A stretch of DNA of 64,000 nucleotides from contig CM063499.1 in the NCBI GenBank assembly GCA_032207245.1, positions 37,365,668 through 37,429,667 on the forward strand, in the 5' to 3' direction. The position numbers and the translations under genes are program-made. Of the stretch, positions 34,064 to 49,700 are shown piece after piece. This DNA comes from Pardosa pseudoannulata (lineage: Eukaryota > Arthropoda > Arachnida > Araneae > Lycosidae). The notes beneath the pieces were generated by a model that saw only the letters and a program-made list of their open reading frames with translations, was not told the origin of the DNA and did not search any database. Each line of letters begins with the position of its first letter. Positions within the stretch are counted from its first letter, which is position 1.

Positions 34064-34947
34064 AATGTGTAAAAATATTGTAAAATTTCAACTTTAGGCT
34101 TCTAAATCTGTTTTTGTTTTGTCTCTGTGGTATTTTAAAGAAAAGTTACTGCTGTTTAAACATCAGTGACAGCTGTCAAAAAAAAACGGAAGTAGCAACT
34201 TTCAAAACCGGAAGTTGTGAATTTAAATCCTTTTACAGAGCATTTTTTGGACAAAACTTTTTAAATTTTCATGAAGATTAGTTTAAACATTTTTCTAGTA
34301 TTTTTAATAATTAGCAACTTGGCAAATAGAAAGTTTTGAAGCAAGAAAGTGGGGGAATTTTAAACATTAATTTTAATTTTTTAACAGTTAAAGTTGCATT
34401 CATAAACTTCAAATGCATTTTTCCTCAGATTTTAATAAAAGGTTTAAAACTTAAAATGTGATTTCTCAAAAAGTTCTTAAAATATTTTGTTGAAAATTAT
34501 TTAAATGCTTTTGATAGTATTTACTAGTAAATGACCTAAAACCTTTAAATTTGGACAATTTTTAATGATGTTACACTCATAGTTAGATATAAAGATAATG
34601 AAAATTCATTAAAAATTCAATGTGTATGATTTTGAAGGACCAAAATTTTTTACCATATGCAAATTAAGCAAAGATTTTAGGTGATTCACTAGTCCAGTGT
34701 ATAAGAAATGTGTTGCATCAAAAAATATTGAAAGAATTTAATTTACTAAAAAATTAGACCTTTTGAAAAAACCTGACTTTTTTACTAAATTTTCTGCATT
34801 TATTAGATATTTTATAAAAACTTCTCCAGGAATAATTTTTTAAGTGTGATTCTCTATAATATAAAAAATAAATCTAAAAATGTAAAAACATAAACTAGTT
34901 TCTACGTTTAAATAAAAAAGTTCTCTGAACGTTGATGGATACCTTAC
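34063..34947 (+). repeat. Dispersed MITE family with GATGGATACCTT end, near full-length copy
   Basis: Parallels 53748-54688 from the TGTAAAATTTCAACTTTAGG block through the CAAAACGGAAGTAGC-type region to GAACGTTGATGGATACCTT. The outermost left terminus is replaced by the SINE poly(A) tail. Non-coding. Confidence 0.75.
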
Positions 34948-36205
34948 ACTATCAAAATTGCTTCATTAAATAAAGACAAGTATTCATTTTCTTTTTATTG
35001 ATATCACAAGTATGCTCTCAAGCATTGCCTGTACTTACATTCAATAAAGAGGACATCTCTGTTACAGGTTGAACTTTTAATTGCTGTTACACAGTCTCAC
35101 CCTTGATTCCCATTCTTAAGATTATTCATCAAAATCATAAATGTCCCTTTGTTATCTTTGGACATTCCTGCAGTGTGCTGTCAAAGAAACTTTCCAATTT
35201 TCAACAACTTATATTAGGGTTCTAATATCACAGCAGTTGGGAGATTATTTGAAAGCCATACAGAATGTACGGTATTCTTTTTGATTGGCTTTAGCAGTAA
35301 ATATAAAGTTAGTAAGGGGAAATAATCCATATTTCTCTGAAAATCCTCTGGAGATGGTTACTGCAAAATCCCTGAAGCACTAATAACACTGCATTAATTT
35401 ACTATCTAAACACATGTAACTCCTTATGCTCTGGTGGGCTCCACCTTAATGTAAATGTACAGAATCTGACAAATTACATAACTATTATTTTTACAAAGCT
35501 CCAATAGAGAAAACCAATATGTATAAAATAAAGCATGAATTTATACCATTTTAAAATTATGAATTGCAAGAAATACATGACCAATTTACAAACCTTGGGA
35601 ACATAAAGTGTATTCATTAATACTTTAGTGCCTTTGGGTTGCTATCTTAGCAGACTTCTTTAGCTGCATTTTTTTTTTTTCTAACCAAAATTAAAAATAA
35701 CTTTCTTAATTCTTCCATGATTCTAAGCCCTGAAATTATTTTCAACATTGGGGGATGGGGGAAGTTATGTATAATATAAAATAATGGATAAACAATAATT
35801 GAAAATTTAGAACCCTACAAAACTTCTTGAAAATAGTCTTTTGGCAGTCTTCCTACATCTCACCCAAAAAGGATTAATATATCTGTAGGTCATAATTGCC
35901 CTTAAATTCCTGACATACACACAAAAAAATATCTTGAAATGTCTGTAATTTTTACACTGTTTCCTAAAATTTTATGAAAACACCTAAATCTTTTAGTAAT
36001 TTCTATTGCCGCATCAAGAAACTTTGCCAATGAATTCAGTGGCCGAATGGTCAGAGCACGAGATCCAGACCCAAAGTATGGATTTTTAATTTTAAAATGT
36101 TATTTATTGTTGCCTTATGTTCTCTAACATTCTAGATCTTTCTTTATTATGTAAATTAGTTATTTCTCGAATATTCTGCTTGGGTATAAAAGCTGATACC
36201 CACTA
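34948..36205. other. A+T-rich intergenic sequence
   Basis: No gene seen. A short SINE-head fragment (GTGGCCGAATGGTCAGAGCA) lies at about 36040-36060. The rest is unremarkable. Confidence 0.4.
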
Positions 36206-36213
36206 GTTGTAGG

Positions 36214-37185
36214 CAGGGTTGGCAAAACCCCGGGTTTTTTCAGAAAAAACCAAACCCAGTGGGTTTTTGAGGTTTTTTCGGGGTTTTTTACTATATTTTA
36301 ATGGGTTTTAGATGCTTTTTTGGAGATTTGAAAACTATACAGGTTGTTTTGTTATGTAAGAGGACAGGATATATAATTAATTGTATGATTAAAATAAATT
36401 TAAAACTTTTGAAAATTTAAAAATCAATTTTAAACTATGCAGAAGAAATTTTTGTCTAAATTAAAGGAAATTTTGAAATCTTAAAATAATTTTTTTTCAT
36501 ATTATAAAATTTTTCTAACATCAAAAAACTAGTTTTGAATGGCAATTATTTTATACTAAAAGTTGGCTTTGAAATAGTTGCATTTGAAGTTTTTTCTTTT
36601 CAATAAAATGTATTAAATTATTGCTCCATATTTATTAACAGTATTGTGTTATTAAAACATTTAGTAGACATTTTTTAGTTAATTTGTAAGTTATATATGA
36701 TAAGTAGCAGAATTAATTATATATATTATCCCCATGTTTATTTATTTGCAGTTGTTATACATATTTTTTTCCCAATTTTTCTTGTCCATTTTTCAATTAA
36801 TTTTATCACATGTAATACTTTAATATTCTTTTTTTTTTTCATCATACATTCTTATTAACTTTGTTTAATTTAGATTTTATTGTATTTGTTAAACAGATAA
36901 CTATTTTTCCCTGAAAAGTTTTTAAGTTTTTGTTTTTTCTAGCAGTTTAGAGCCCTTCAAATTAAACAAAATCTAGTATCATTGTCAAAGATGAATTATG
37001 TAATATATATTATAGATTTAATTCAATATATTTATTATTAGTTAAATATGTGGAATTTTAAATAAAGATTTTGAGAACCCAATTTTGAAAAAACCCACTT
37101 GGGTTTTTTCAAGTGGTTTTTTTTTTTTTTTTTTTTAAAAAACCCGCCCGGGTTTTTTCGGGTTGGGCAAATGAAGCCAACTCTG
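36214..37185. mobile_element. hAT MITE (CAGGGTTGGCAAAACCC ends)
   Basis: Exact 8-bp target duplication GTTGTAGG at 36206-36213 and 37186-37193. Left terminus CAGGGTTGGCAAAACCCCGG; right terminus ATGAAGCCAACTCTG. Subterminal sequence repeats AAACCCGGG/CCCGGGTTTT-like motifs. Non-coding interior, A+T-rich. Confidence 0.9.
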
Positions 37186-37830
37186 GTTGTAGGCAACTTC
37201 TTGATGTTGTAAAAGTTGCAAGTTGCTTCAATAAATTTGTCTGTTAGGCTAAACGGTGTGTTCATTCGAATCTTCGTGAGACTATTTTAAAAGATTCCAT
37301 TAGAAAATATTGAGACTTTTAAGAAAAGGGCTATTGGGTATAAATTCAAACACCTCCTTTGATGACTGTATAAAAGTTTGTAATCTTTTGTTATCCAAAA
37401 ATGTTTTTTACACCTCTTACCCATTTATTGTCCTTTGTATCTTTATCATATCCAGGTGATATTTCCTTCCATGCTTTCTTATGTGATTCACGTCCGTAAC
37501 AGTGTTCTCTACAACTTGTCCAAATTTTGGGACACTCTGTATACATATGTTTTTGTATGTGTTCATTTGTAACATACATATATATATATACCATTCATAA
37601 AAACTTAATGCATACTATTGAATTTTTGTCTACTTTAAAAAAGTGTAACAACTTATTAATATGGAATGAAACTTTTATTTTACATCTGAAAAAATAAATG
37701 TAAAAGTACAAAAAAGTGGAAAAACAGTAAACAAATTTTGAATTTCTAAAAAATATATCTTTGTATAAAAAATGATTTGAACATATTTACAATTCCAACA
37801 TGGCACTTGTTTGAAATGTAAAATTGTGCT

Positions 37831-39709
37831 TCATAACAATGTGGCTGTTTTTAGATTCTCTCTCACAATAGTATCCATAACAACTTGGAAAACAACCTGT
37901 ACATTGCTAGTATCAGTAGCTGTTGTAAAATGAGGATAAATCACTTTTCCAGAGTGCTTATTTTGAGCTTGGAACTTATGTTGAGCAAACAGTGCCCCAC
38001 TGTCAACATCATAATCAGGACCTAAAAAAAGATTTCATGAGATTAAAAGATGTTATTTTACAGCACATAATAAAATCTGAAAAATGACAAACTGCTCAGT
38101 GAATTAACTTCCATTTTGTTTTGACAGCTGTAACTTTTCTTTAAAATGCCGTAGAGGCAAAACAAAAACAGATTTAGAAGCCTAAAAGTTGAAATTTTAC
38201 AAAAGAGAAATAAAAAAAATTATGATTTTTGGCAAAAAAAGTCGTTTTTAATGTAGACGGATACCTTAAAATGTTTCCATTTTTCTATCATCAGGGATCT
38301 AGAAGTTTGTCTACTCAAATTTGACCTAAATTCAGTTTGGTTTTCTGCACAGTACTGAAAACTCTTTAATATACAGCATTACTGTGTGGAACATTATTTT
38401 TTGCAAAAGTTCTATTTAATTGATGAATCGTAATCATTCAGCTGTTCAAAAGTTTTGTTATTTTGTGGAGCAATCTGAGAAGTTTCCGGAGTTACTCATT
38501 TTTCTCATTTCTCCGGAACAACTCCAGAGTAGTTGGCATGTCTGCAAACACCATGAATTTTAATCTGTAAAAGTTGGTAGGTACGATCCAGTCATCTTGG
38601 AATGCTCAATACATATCTTTCTTTTATGCAAAAATGTTTATTATAGTCAGTAATTTCTGATTAATAAAATAAATCTTATTATGTATTGAACAACCTACAT
38701 AGATAATTTTTTAGAGATACTACTTGCTCAGCTTTTACTTAAGTTATTTAATTTAAGCTATATTTGAAAAATTAATCTATTAAAAAATTATAGAACTAAT
38801 ATGAAAATTAAATGCAGTAAGAACCTTTTTTAAGGAGTATTTAAAATTGAAGAGTTTTTCAGGGGTAAATAAAACTGAATTTTCTCCAACCACAAATCAG
38901 TGAAAATTTAAAAAAAAAATTAATATATTTTTAAGTTTGATATCAATATATTATTCATATTCTAAATACACATGTATTAAAGATAAACATACCATCATAG
39001 TCAACCATGTAATAACGAAGATGTCTCCCAGAATACAAAATTTTTTCACGAAATAAATCTAATTTGTTGAGAAATAATATCTAAAAGAAAATAAATACAT
39101 GCAAAATTATATAAAAATGAAAAAAACAAAAAGTATGGTAAGAAAACTACAAAAAAAAAAATTTTTTTTTTTTTTAAATGAAAACTCTTTAAACATTAAA
39201 CACTAATTTCCGAGTCCAAAAGCATTCCAACTATTTACTTTTAACTTGCTTGATAATGATGCTGTATTCCTGTTTCAGTTTTTCAAAAAGTGCTTCAAAA
39301 CATCAATCATTCTCCATCTCATAAAGATGGGAGAAGTGATTGTCTTTCATAAGGTGGCTGATTACTCACCATTACTGTTGGCACATTTTTGCCAAAGGTA
39401 GGAAAAAACCTATAAAAACCGTCCTCACAAAAATACATTTTTGACACTTTTTGTCAAATGGCAAAAAAGGATATGTTTTATTTATAGGGATGTAACTATT
39501 TTAACTTTTACTAATTTTAACTCTAATCTAAAGTTACATAATACAATGTTTTTATAACAGAATATTTAATGCATCATTGAAACAGTAATCGAAATCTAAA
39601 GTTATACCTTAGAGATGCAAAAAAAAAAAGATAAAATGAAGATGTTGTTTTTAATGTAATTATTAGCTTATTTCCCCTACAAACTGTAGGTTTAAACATT
39701 TTTAGTACT

Positions 39710-39801
<92 letters not shown>

Positions 39802-41281
39802 TACTCTATTAAATTGATAAATAAAGAAAACATTTTTTAATTATCGATCGATGCTATGCATCGATCAATTGCGTTCCAATTTTAAAATTAAGGAGTTTTA
39901 AGGACCTCTGATGAAAATTAAGTAGTTTTAAGGGCCCTTAAAGTTTAAATCTAAAATGAAGGAGTTCTTAAGGACTTTTAAGGACCGTGATAACTCATAT
40001 ATAATCTAAGAACTGTGTACTGTGTAAGTTTGTTAAAAGAAGTCTTTCAATCCAAGCCAATCATTGGTAGAGTATATTTCCACTAAAAGTTAACATTAAG
40101 CTAAAGAAATCTAATATGGCCAGTAGTTGGCCACCTTAAAATGGGAACTTACACTGAAACTTACGAATCTACATCCTGTTAACAAAGATACAGAACTATA
40201 TTTTTGCCAATTACTAATATTGAAAAGTCATTTTTGTTTCCTAAATAAGAATAACATATGATATAGCTATCTGACATTAATATTTCAAAAGAAAAATTAA
40301 TTTTAAGTAGTTAAATAATCGAAGAGTTTATAGAAAACATGTTAAAATGTTTGAATAAAAAAACAATCATATTCTTAAAAAATAATAAATACTCAATTAT
40401 AGTTAACCTGTTCTTTTAAATTTTATTAATTATTTTATATATTTATATTAATTAGTTATTTAAATTAGTTAAGAACAGTAGCTATGAGTTACAGCATTTG
40501 AGGTACAGTAAAAAACAATGTTTAGAAGCACTTGTGTCTAAACTCACAGGCCTAACTAAAGGGCTAACTAACAGGCCTACTTTAAGAATGGACTCTGGAT
40601 AATGGAAAATGGCAGATATAATGCTTAAAGAATTAAACAAAACTGAACCAAATACTAAGAAATGATAAAATAAATCCTATATGACAAATTAAAAAAAAAA
40701 AAATACAGAATTCTGATTACTTACCATAGAAGTATTTATGAAAAAGCGATTGTTGCAAATTGAAGAAAACAACTGCAAACTTTCTTGGAGACGATTCTAA
40801 AATATATATTAGTCTGATTTAGAAACTGAATAGTAATATAAGTACTGTTGTTTTTAAATGTTTCAGATATTCAAATAAATGGCTACATAATTTAAAATTG
40901 TTCTAAGTAATGTAGTTAAATTTTTATTACAGAATTTCAGGAACTTTTTGACTCAAAAAATTAGGGTTCTCACTCTTTTTCTAGAACAAAAATTAAGGAC
41001 TTTCTAAGGACCAAAGTAACTTTTTCTAAGGACCTACTGAAATACACGGCATAAAGATATAAACCCTATTACCTAAGGAACATTTTTTAATTATGAGCAA
41101 GACAATGCATGTTCTATAAATGCTCTACAATATTTCAGAATTAAGTTTTTAAAAATACCTAAAAATTAATATAAGATAAACATTTTGAAAAATGTACATC
41201 TAAAGTTTTTGATATGAAATTAAAAATAAATTGTGAATAAAATATAATATTATAAACAGTACTTTCTGAGTGTTTAAAAAT

Positions 41282-41330
<49 letters not shown>

Positions 41331-43698
41331 TTGTGTACAAGCTGATTATACCCAAGGTTGCCTAGGAAAGAAGAAAGTTTTAGACTTTTCTATTACATTC
41401 AATGCAAAGAAAATTAAACTTCCATAAGTAACTGAAATATCTACAAAACCCCCATCCTCCATGCTTCATTTAATTAAACTCTGCATGAATGTTAGCTATT
41501 CGGAAAAGGCAGCTGACTTTATAAATTTTTTCAGTATGTGAAAGATTTATTTGTCAAAAAAGTTTTCTAGCTTGTGACCATGAAAAGTAACACTGAAAAC
41601 ATATATGCATTTGAGAATTTTCTTTATTATTAATACTGCATTTTGGCTAGAAAATGTAAAAGAATGTTTTGAACATTAACAAATATTTTATATATTCTTT
41701 GACCAGTACTTATCACCTGTACTGGCATTCTTAGGGGTTTGAGGCAAGTTAAACTCCAACTTACAAAACCAGAAAGTTTGGAGAATATGGCGAAAACTGA
41801 TAGGAAATCACATGACAACGTATAAATTGATCAAGTTCCAATTTAAAAATTAAGGAGTTTTTAAGGACCTTTGACAAAAATTAAGTAGTTTTAAGGATCC
41901 TTAAAAATGAAATCTAAAATTAAGGAGTTCTTAAGGACTTTTAAGGACTGTGGGAACAGTGAAAATGCAATTAAAATTAATGCATATACATTCAATTAAC
42001 ATGGTAGAGATGTATATTATATTGTATAAAATAAAATAATATAAAAAAACTTTTAAATTCAATTTAAAAGCAAAATTATCAGATATATTAAAATATTGAC
42101 AAAGGAAAAAATAATTCATAATTTTTATAATTATATATTATATTAATAACAAATTAGTAATCTGATAATTATTCACATAAATATGCAAATATAAGACACC
42201 TCATTCAACTACTTTATTTAGATGAATTTCCTTTTATAACTAAAAATAATACTTATATAAAGCAAAATTAACTTTCCATAATTCACATTATTACAATCAC
42301 ATTAAAACACCATAATTTTAAATACAGTAGAACCTCGGTATAATAACCCCCGTGGGACCAACATCATATGGTTGTTGTAACGGAAGGTTGATGTAACAAA
42401 TTGAAAAAATAATTTTAAAAATTGAGCAAAAAAATGATGCAACAGTACATACCTAGAAAACAGTTCTATTTATTTGTATTTCCATTACTGAATTTTTGTA
42501 AAAAAGTCTTTGATTGATGCCTGTTTCAAATTCATTTGGGAATTTTTCATTATCACTGATTCCATATCCGTTAGATTTTGAAGGAAATTTTCAGAATTAA
42601 ATTGTCCTTCAAAATATTGATGCAAGGCATTGATTGTATCGAAGGATTCTTTTTCATTTACTTTTTCAAAAGCTTGGACTATTTTTTCTCTGTCGTCGGG
42701 ATCGCAGTTTTCTTCATTTCCAGCAAATCGTTTCCATTCAAATTTTCTTTGCACCACTGTATAGTTTCATCTATCACAACAAACTCATCAAAAGGTAATT
42801 GAAGATCTGGAAATTTGACACTGAGGAGCTGGGTTGTTTCATTATTGTCTGGAATGTCATCTACAAGAGCACCGGGCAATAAGGGTTCTGGCAACGATCG
42901 GAATTCAGCTGACTGATTTCCCAACTCTTTCTGAAATTCTTTTTTCGTACAGGTTTCTTGAAGTTGCACCACAGTACAATAATTGAAATAGCCCACTTGC
43001 TCATGAGTTCAGCAGACTAAAATTGATGATCGCTCTAATGAAAAATAATACACTTTTGGTCGTTGTAATGATTCAAAATTAACATTATTCCTACGTAAAA
43101 TAATTGAAACTTTTTAAGATGGTTGTTCTAACAAAGGGGTCATTGTATTGTGGGGTCGTTAAAAAGAAATTCTACTGTATTTCCCATTAGATAACTCTCA
43201 AGTAGCACATGCAAAAATCTAATTACTTTCATAAGCAATTCAACTTGTTAAATTATGTAAGATATTAACCTTCAACTAGATTTTAACACTCATCATCAAA
43301 ATTTTAAGTCTTGCCAATTTATTAACTTACCACAGAAGTATCCTCCTGTAAAACCATATCATATCCACTTAAAGCTACCACAAATAGAAGGGCTCCAACA
43401 TCATCAAAACACTGAATCCATTTCCGCCTTTCAGATCTCTGACCACCAACATCAAACATCCTAAAATTTAGGCAAAATAAATTAGTCTACACATATTAAT
43501 GTAGAAAAAATACCTGATTGAGAGGTAAATACTTTTGGGGTATTCTGCCTATGAGTCAATTAGGGTTGGCAAGTTTTTTGAACCCACAAACTCTGATACT
43601 AAAGAACAGCACTCTACTAATGTGGAACATGATATTTGAATAAAACCTTAATGCCTGGAATTGATACCTTTCTTATTTATCTTATCGGGGTCTGAGCT

Positions 43699-43768
<70 letters not shown>

Positions 43769-46700
43769 GAGGGATTTGATCCATTGCAAAGAATAGTATC
43801 CAGGTTGACTTGTGCAGTTGTAAATCATTTTTAAAAAAGATCAAAATTTGGAAGCATAAATGTTGAACGAGTTTATTTAGATAGTCCATCTTTGGCACTC
43901 TGCCATCAAAACATTTTGCATTTGCTTATATAGTGCTGTGAGGATGCAAGTAAGCTAACCAATGTGGGTTTTAATAGTTTTTCCCACAGGAAATATTAGA
44001 ATTGGAACTAGGGCCTCCTTTCTCTCCCAAAAGAAATAGAGCACACAAAAAATATAAAACAATAAATAAAACAACATAATGTTAAAATCACATACAAATC
44101 TTTAAATTTTCATTCCTAAAAAATTGTTAGAATACAACAATAAAGTTTAGTTTGATTTAGAAAAATCTGACTAGTTTACTCATAAATTTTTAAAAATTTT
44201 AAATTAATTTTTAATTAATTAAGTCTAACGAAAGTTTATAAATATGAATAAACTTAAATTGTTAACTGTTGTTTTCTTGCTTTTATTTCAGCAAAATTAT
44301 GAATTATTTCATCATAATTAATATCATCCAAAGCATTTTGTTTAATGTATAAAACAGCTGAAGGGTTTAATTTTGATTGACTCATTCCTTTGAAAAACTG
44401 GCCTTAGATGTTTGGCTGTGTGATGATTTTACCCTGCTTTTTCTATTAAAAATCATAATATGAACTATGAATAGCATTTCCTCATATTTTATACAGGTGG
44501 ATTTTTTTGAGTTTAATAAAAAATTGCTTCTCATCATATATAACTTGTTTTGTCGATATGAAGTAGTAAATTTAAAAACTTTAATACTTCATAATCACCC
44601 TTTACCAGAAAAAAAATTACAACCAGTTTGGAAACTGAAGAATTATTATTTTTTTTAAAGAGCTTGCTAAATTTTGACAAACTGCCCATAATTTTAAAAA
44701 GTATCCTGGTACTTCTCAGAATTGTGCATCCTGACAATACCCTGATTTTTTGGATGTGTAACTACCATATATGATCTTTTAAACCATATGGTAAAAGCTA
44801 GAAAAAGTACCTTTGCAATTATTACGCAATATAAAATTCCCCACTCTATATTTCCTACTTTTTTATATTTAGTAAAAATGTGGAGTTAAAAAAAAGATAT
44901 TCCGCTTGAAACAATTATCTCTAAAGCCCTAAAAATATTCTATCATTTTATTAAATCAACAAAACTTTGGATAATATTTTGCTCAATAAAAGTTTGCATC
45001 TTCCTATTCTGAAAAACTACTGATGTCATGTACCTAAATTCATTTTGGATATTTACCCTTAAAAATGAATATCCAACTATTATGCATCACTATCTATGTT
45101 GTCAAATGACACACCTTGGTTTGTTCACTAATACACAAACTACTAGTCAAAAGTACGTGACTTAATCTAACCTTTGGCCAGGCGGACATCTCAACTCCAT
45201 AAAATAGTCAGCTTCTAATTGGGTAAGGGAAATTTATCCCAACGAATTTAATAATACAAGTTCTTACTTAAGTAGTGCATTTTAACTTGTTTGTTGTTGA
45301 GAAGTCGATCTGCGTAATGAGAGGTGCAAAACAACTTCGCTTTATGAGGTTCTGCTCGTGCCTGGTTCTGGGTTAGCCTAAGTTTTAGTAAGGTCAAATG
45401 TATTCATTTTTGTAATTGTTTTCCAATGTTTTTCTTTAACTAGTAGTAATATTGTTTAACAGTTTAAGTTACCAGTTTAAAGGATTATATACCATGTTTA
45501 TTTGCCTTTTCTTTGTATGTTTTAAGTAAATTAAACGTTAGTTTTATTTTTAAAAGTTTGTTTATGTTCATTTACATTTAAAACATATTGCTGATACTCT
45601 GCAACGATAACTTTTACAATTCCATTTTTTCACAATTTAAGACTGTTTAAGAAGTCTGTTTAATTTTTAGTTTGACTAAATTAGTTTGACTATCAATCTA
45701 TACACAAGCCGTTTTTAAATACTTCAACAGTAAATTAATTTAGAATGAAACATACCTTATCACAAAATCATTGATTTTAAAATGTGTCTCAATAATTCCT
45801 GTTGTACGTACTCTGGCTCTTAATACATCAGTGGCAGTTGGCACATATTTTTCAGAGCAAATACGATCCATACTTTCAAACAAACTGCAATATGAAGTCA
45901 AGAAAAATTAAAGGCTACAAAGATTAAGATAAAAGAAATATCTAAGAACTAATACAAATATTAAATAACAGGGTTGGCATGATTTAAATCAGTTGATTTT
46001 TTTTTTAAAAATCATTGATTTAAATAATTTTTTTTCACCTCTTAAAACTTATATTCCAAAGACAGGAGAATTGGGAATCAGTCAGCACAGTAATACCAAT
46101 AAGTAAATAAGTGTCAATAGATAGCATGTGCTTTCCAAGAATGGAGGGGTTGTTATCAGAAAGTATGGAGTAGGGGTAGTACAATGATTGATTATGACTG
46201 GTGGAATTCATTTTATGTAATGGGAGGTAAAGAGAGTATTACAGAACTTGAAATCCAGTTTGTCTACCCAATAACGACAGCCGTGGCTTCATCTGCTGGA
46301 ATGGAAAGACAGTTTACTTCTTTTGGTATTGTTCGTTCTAGCCTTCGTAACCAATTAGGAGTGGATAAAGCATCGAAGCTAGTGTTTTTATGGAAACAAT
46401 TAAATCCATAATTTGGTGCTTAAAAATATTGAAGTAATTGTGATTTATTGATAAATAGTTTGCACTCAAAGAATATTTAATTTGTTCTTTAAATTGACAT
46501 CTTATTTAATTTGCACTATCCAGTTACAAAATAATGGAATGTATTTAGATTGAAATTTATATATTTAATTTTAGGTAATCAGTGTGTACAATATACTAGA
46601 TAGATAAGATATTACTTCTTATAACAAACTATTTTATGTATATTGCAAAAAAAAAAAAAAATAATAATAATAATAATTAAAATTAATATTCAGAAAAAAA

Positions 46701-49700
46701 TCAAAGAAATCCGATTTAAATCCAAAAAATCATTTAAATCAAATAAATCTGATTTTTTTAATTTTTTTTTTTAAATCATGATTTTTTTTTTTAACCCTGC
46801 TAAATAATGACTAAATAGCTTAGAAATTATGGGAAAAGCAATATGAGTTTAAAAATTACAGATATATAATCATGTTTTTATATCAGTCACTATACCTCAG
46901 AAATTTTTGAAACATATTTATGATGATAAAAACTCTTTCTAATAAGTCAAATTATTATTTTCATTAATTATAGAATTTAAACATCTGTGTGCATATAATT
47001 CATTTTTTGTCAAAGCATAATACATTTTGTCAAACAAACTTCAGTATAAAATTCTTTTAAAAATTAAATTAAAAAATTTAAAAAATCAGGATAAATATAA
47101 TTCTGAACAAATGTAAATTCTGAATGGATATACTTTAGAAAGATTATTAAACAGCTTAACTTGTTTTCAACATTTTTCTTTAAAAAAAAAAAAAAAAAAA
47201 AAAAAATGTACATAATAAAATTGTTACAGAGATAAGAAAAAATCATGATATGCAAAACTTGACACATTCTGCCATTTTCCTGTTTTTTTATCACTTTTTC
47301 CTGACATACATGCCATTTTTTTTTTTTTTTTTTACAATATTAATCTGGTTGAATATGTAGTTTAAGCCTACATATTTAATTTACTGAAATCAGTAGCAAA
47401 AATGAATATTCCTTATTTAATAATTAATTATAAGGAAACAAAAATACAGAATCTATTTTACAAACAGCAATTTATTTATCTATCTATTTATTTATTTATT
47501 TTGAAAAACTAGTTTGCTTTTGCTGAGTTTAAAAACAACTTTTTTGTAACGATGAACAATTAAAATAAATTCTATTGTTTAAAGACAATTCCATACAACT
47601 ACAAATACCTATGACAACAGTGAGATTCAAATTCACTGGTGTGGTACCAAAAGATAGTACAAAACCAATTCAGGCATCAGACAGCCTGAAAGACTCGTTA
47701 ATTTCTTTTAAAATGTTGTGTACAATTTCATCCTAAATAATAAGCATATAATGTAAAATAGATAACCCATCATTTCATTATTATGTACAAATAAAAGGAG
47801 TTTAAATTTATACATACTAGAGAGCTGAATCATTGAGTTCATATTCGTAACCTCGTGCAACAGCCAATCTGACACCTTTATCATTCCAAAGATTACGTAA
47901 AGAGTTGCAGATGAATGGAAGCATCACAAAGTTTTCATCGAAACAACATTGGCAGGATAAAATAGTTTGAGCATGAGCCTATAGAAATATAGATACATTT
48001 AACATAAGTACACACTTAATGTGCAGTTTATGCTTTACATAGTTTAAAAAATACAATAAAATAGAATAATGTTAAAAAAATTTTTTCATTGTTGACACAA
48101 TTAAATTATTATAATTGGCATTAGCAATGGATTTAATCACTCTAACAACTTAAGTTTTGCCTGAACACCATTTAATCAGGTTGTATTTTTTCCACTAGCT
48201 TGTACATTAAATAAAAGCAGTGATTTCGTAAAATGTTTTTGCCATTGAAACTCCAAATAAATTTCTCTAAGCCTCTATTTAAATTTGGATTGCAAAATAA
48301 GTCTATACGTCAAGTTTCAATCCTTTTGTGAAGACCCCCTTTGTCCAGGACTAACGACCGGAATCAGCTGATTTGAAGCCTCCTATGAGAATTCAGATTA
48401 AAAAAAACTAGCTGTAACCTTAGCTGGATTTCCCAGGTACCTGGAATCGTAACTAACCAAAAAACGGTTGGCGGAACCGTAACTGAACCCCAGGTATAAA
48501 AATCCTAGAATTTTTCGACTCGGGGCTTTTCAACATTTTTTTACGTTGGTGCTTTGACCTCGTGGAGGCTTTAGCGTCTTTTGAATGGAGCCAGCTTTCT
48601 AGTGATTCAGTTAGGGAGATTTGTAAAGTCCGCTCATATAGGAAGCTGCAGAGTCTCGGATACTAAAAGGGAGATAAATTGGATTTGCATTGCACCCTGG
48701 AAAAGCGTTCCCACTTGTGAAAGATTATTTAATCTCTTTTCTATCGACTGTGATCGTTGGTGATGTTATGCAGGTGACCATCCTTTGCATTTCGACTTGT
48801 TTGGGGAGATTAGAATCCCCTTGTATATAGATGTATTTACTCAAGAAATAAAAGTGATTTCCAATTTTACTGTGACTGTAATCCTTCTTCACGCTATCTC
48901 TTTACTCGAGAATATTGAATCGTCACAATTTTGATACAGAAAAAAAAAAACCAATAAGTAGCTGAACAATTGTTAAATAAAAATATAAATCAGTGACTGA
49001 AATTTTTCAATAAATCTATTGCATATTAAGTTATTGCTACAAAATGTAATAAGTGATAATGACAACAATTAATAATATCAGAATACAATTTTATTTCTTA
49101 ACACTTAAAAGGAAATCACTCATCAAATTTTTTATAGCATTATGCAAATGACAACAGTAAAAGAAATTATATTTATTTTACAACAACAATATGAAGAAGC
49201 CTTTACTTGCTGTTAATGTGCATAAAACTTTCTACAGTTCTCATATTTTAGGATGTAGCTGAATTTTTCATGTATTTCAAAAATTCAGAAAAATAATCAC
49301 AATATAAGCTATACTTATTATAATGTGCATCTCTCAAATACTCAAATACATCCTACCCAATTTCTTTTACAACTTTTGAACCAGATTATGTCAATTTAGT
49401 TTTATTCTTTATATTGATTGAACAAATAGATTACAGAAGGAATAAATATTTGCTAATTAGTGATGTACATTTTTACTACCTTGTACAAAGTAAAGGAAGC
49501 ATTGTAATCATAAAAAATTTCAGGGTTCAGATTTCCATAAAAATACTCATTTTAATCATGTGTATATCAATTTCAATTTATGTCTGTGTGTACATACAAT
49601 GAAAGTTAAATTTTGAAACTTTAAATCTGGGATGGACAAACTTTTTCAGCCGTGGGCCAAAAATCGAAAGAAAATAAGTTTGGTGGGCCAAGATACATTT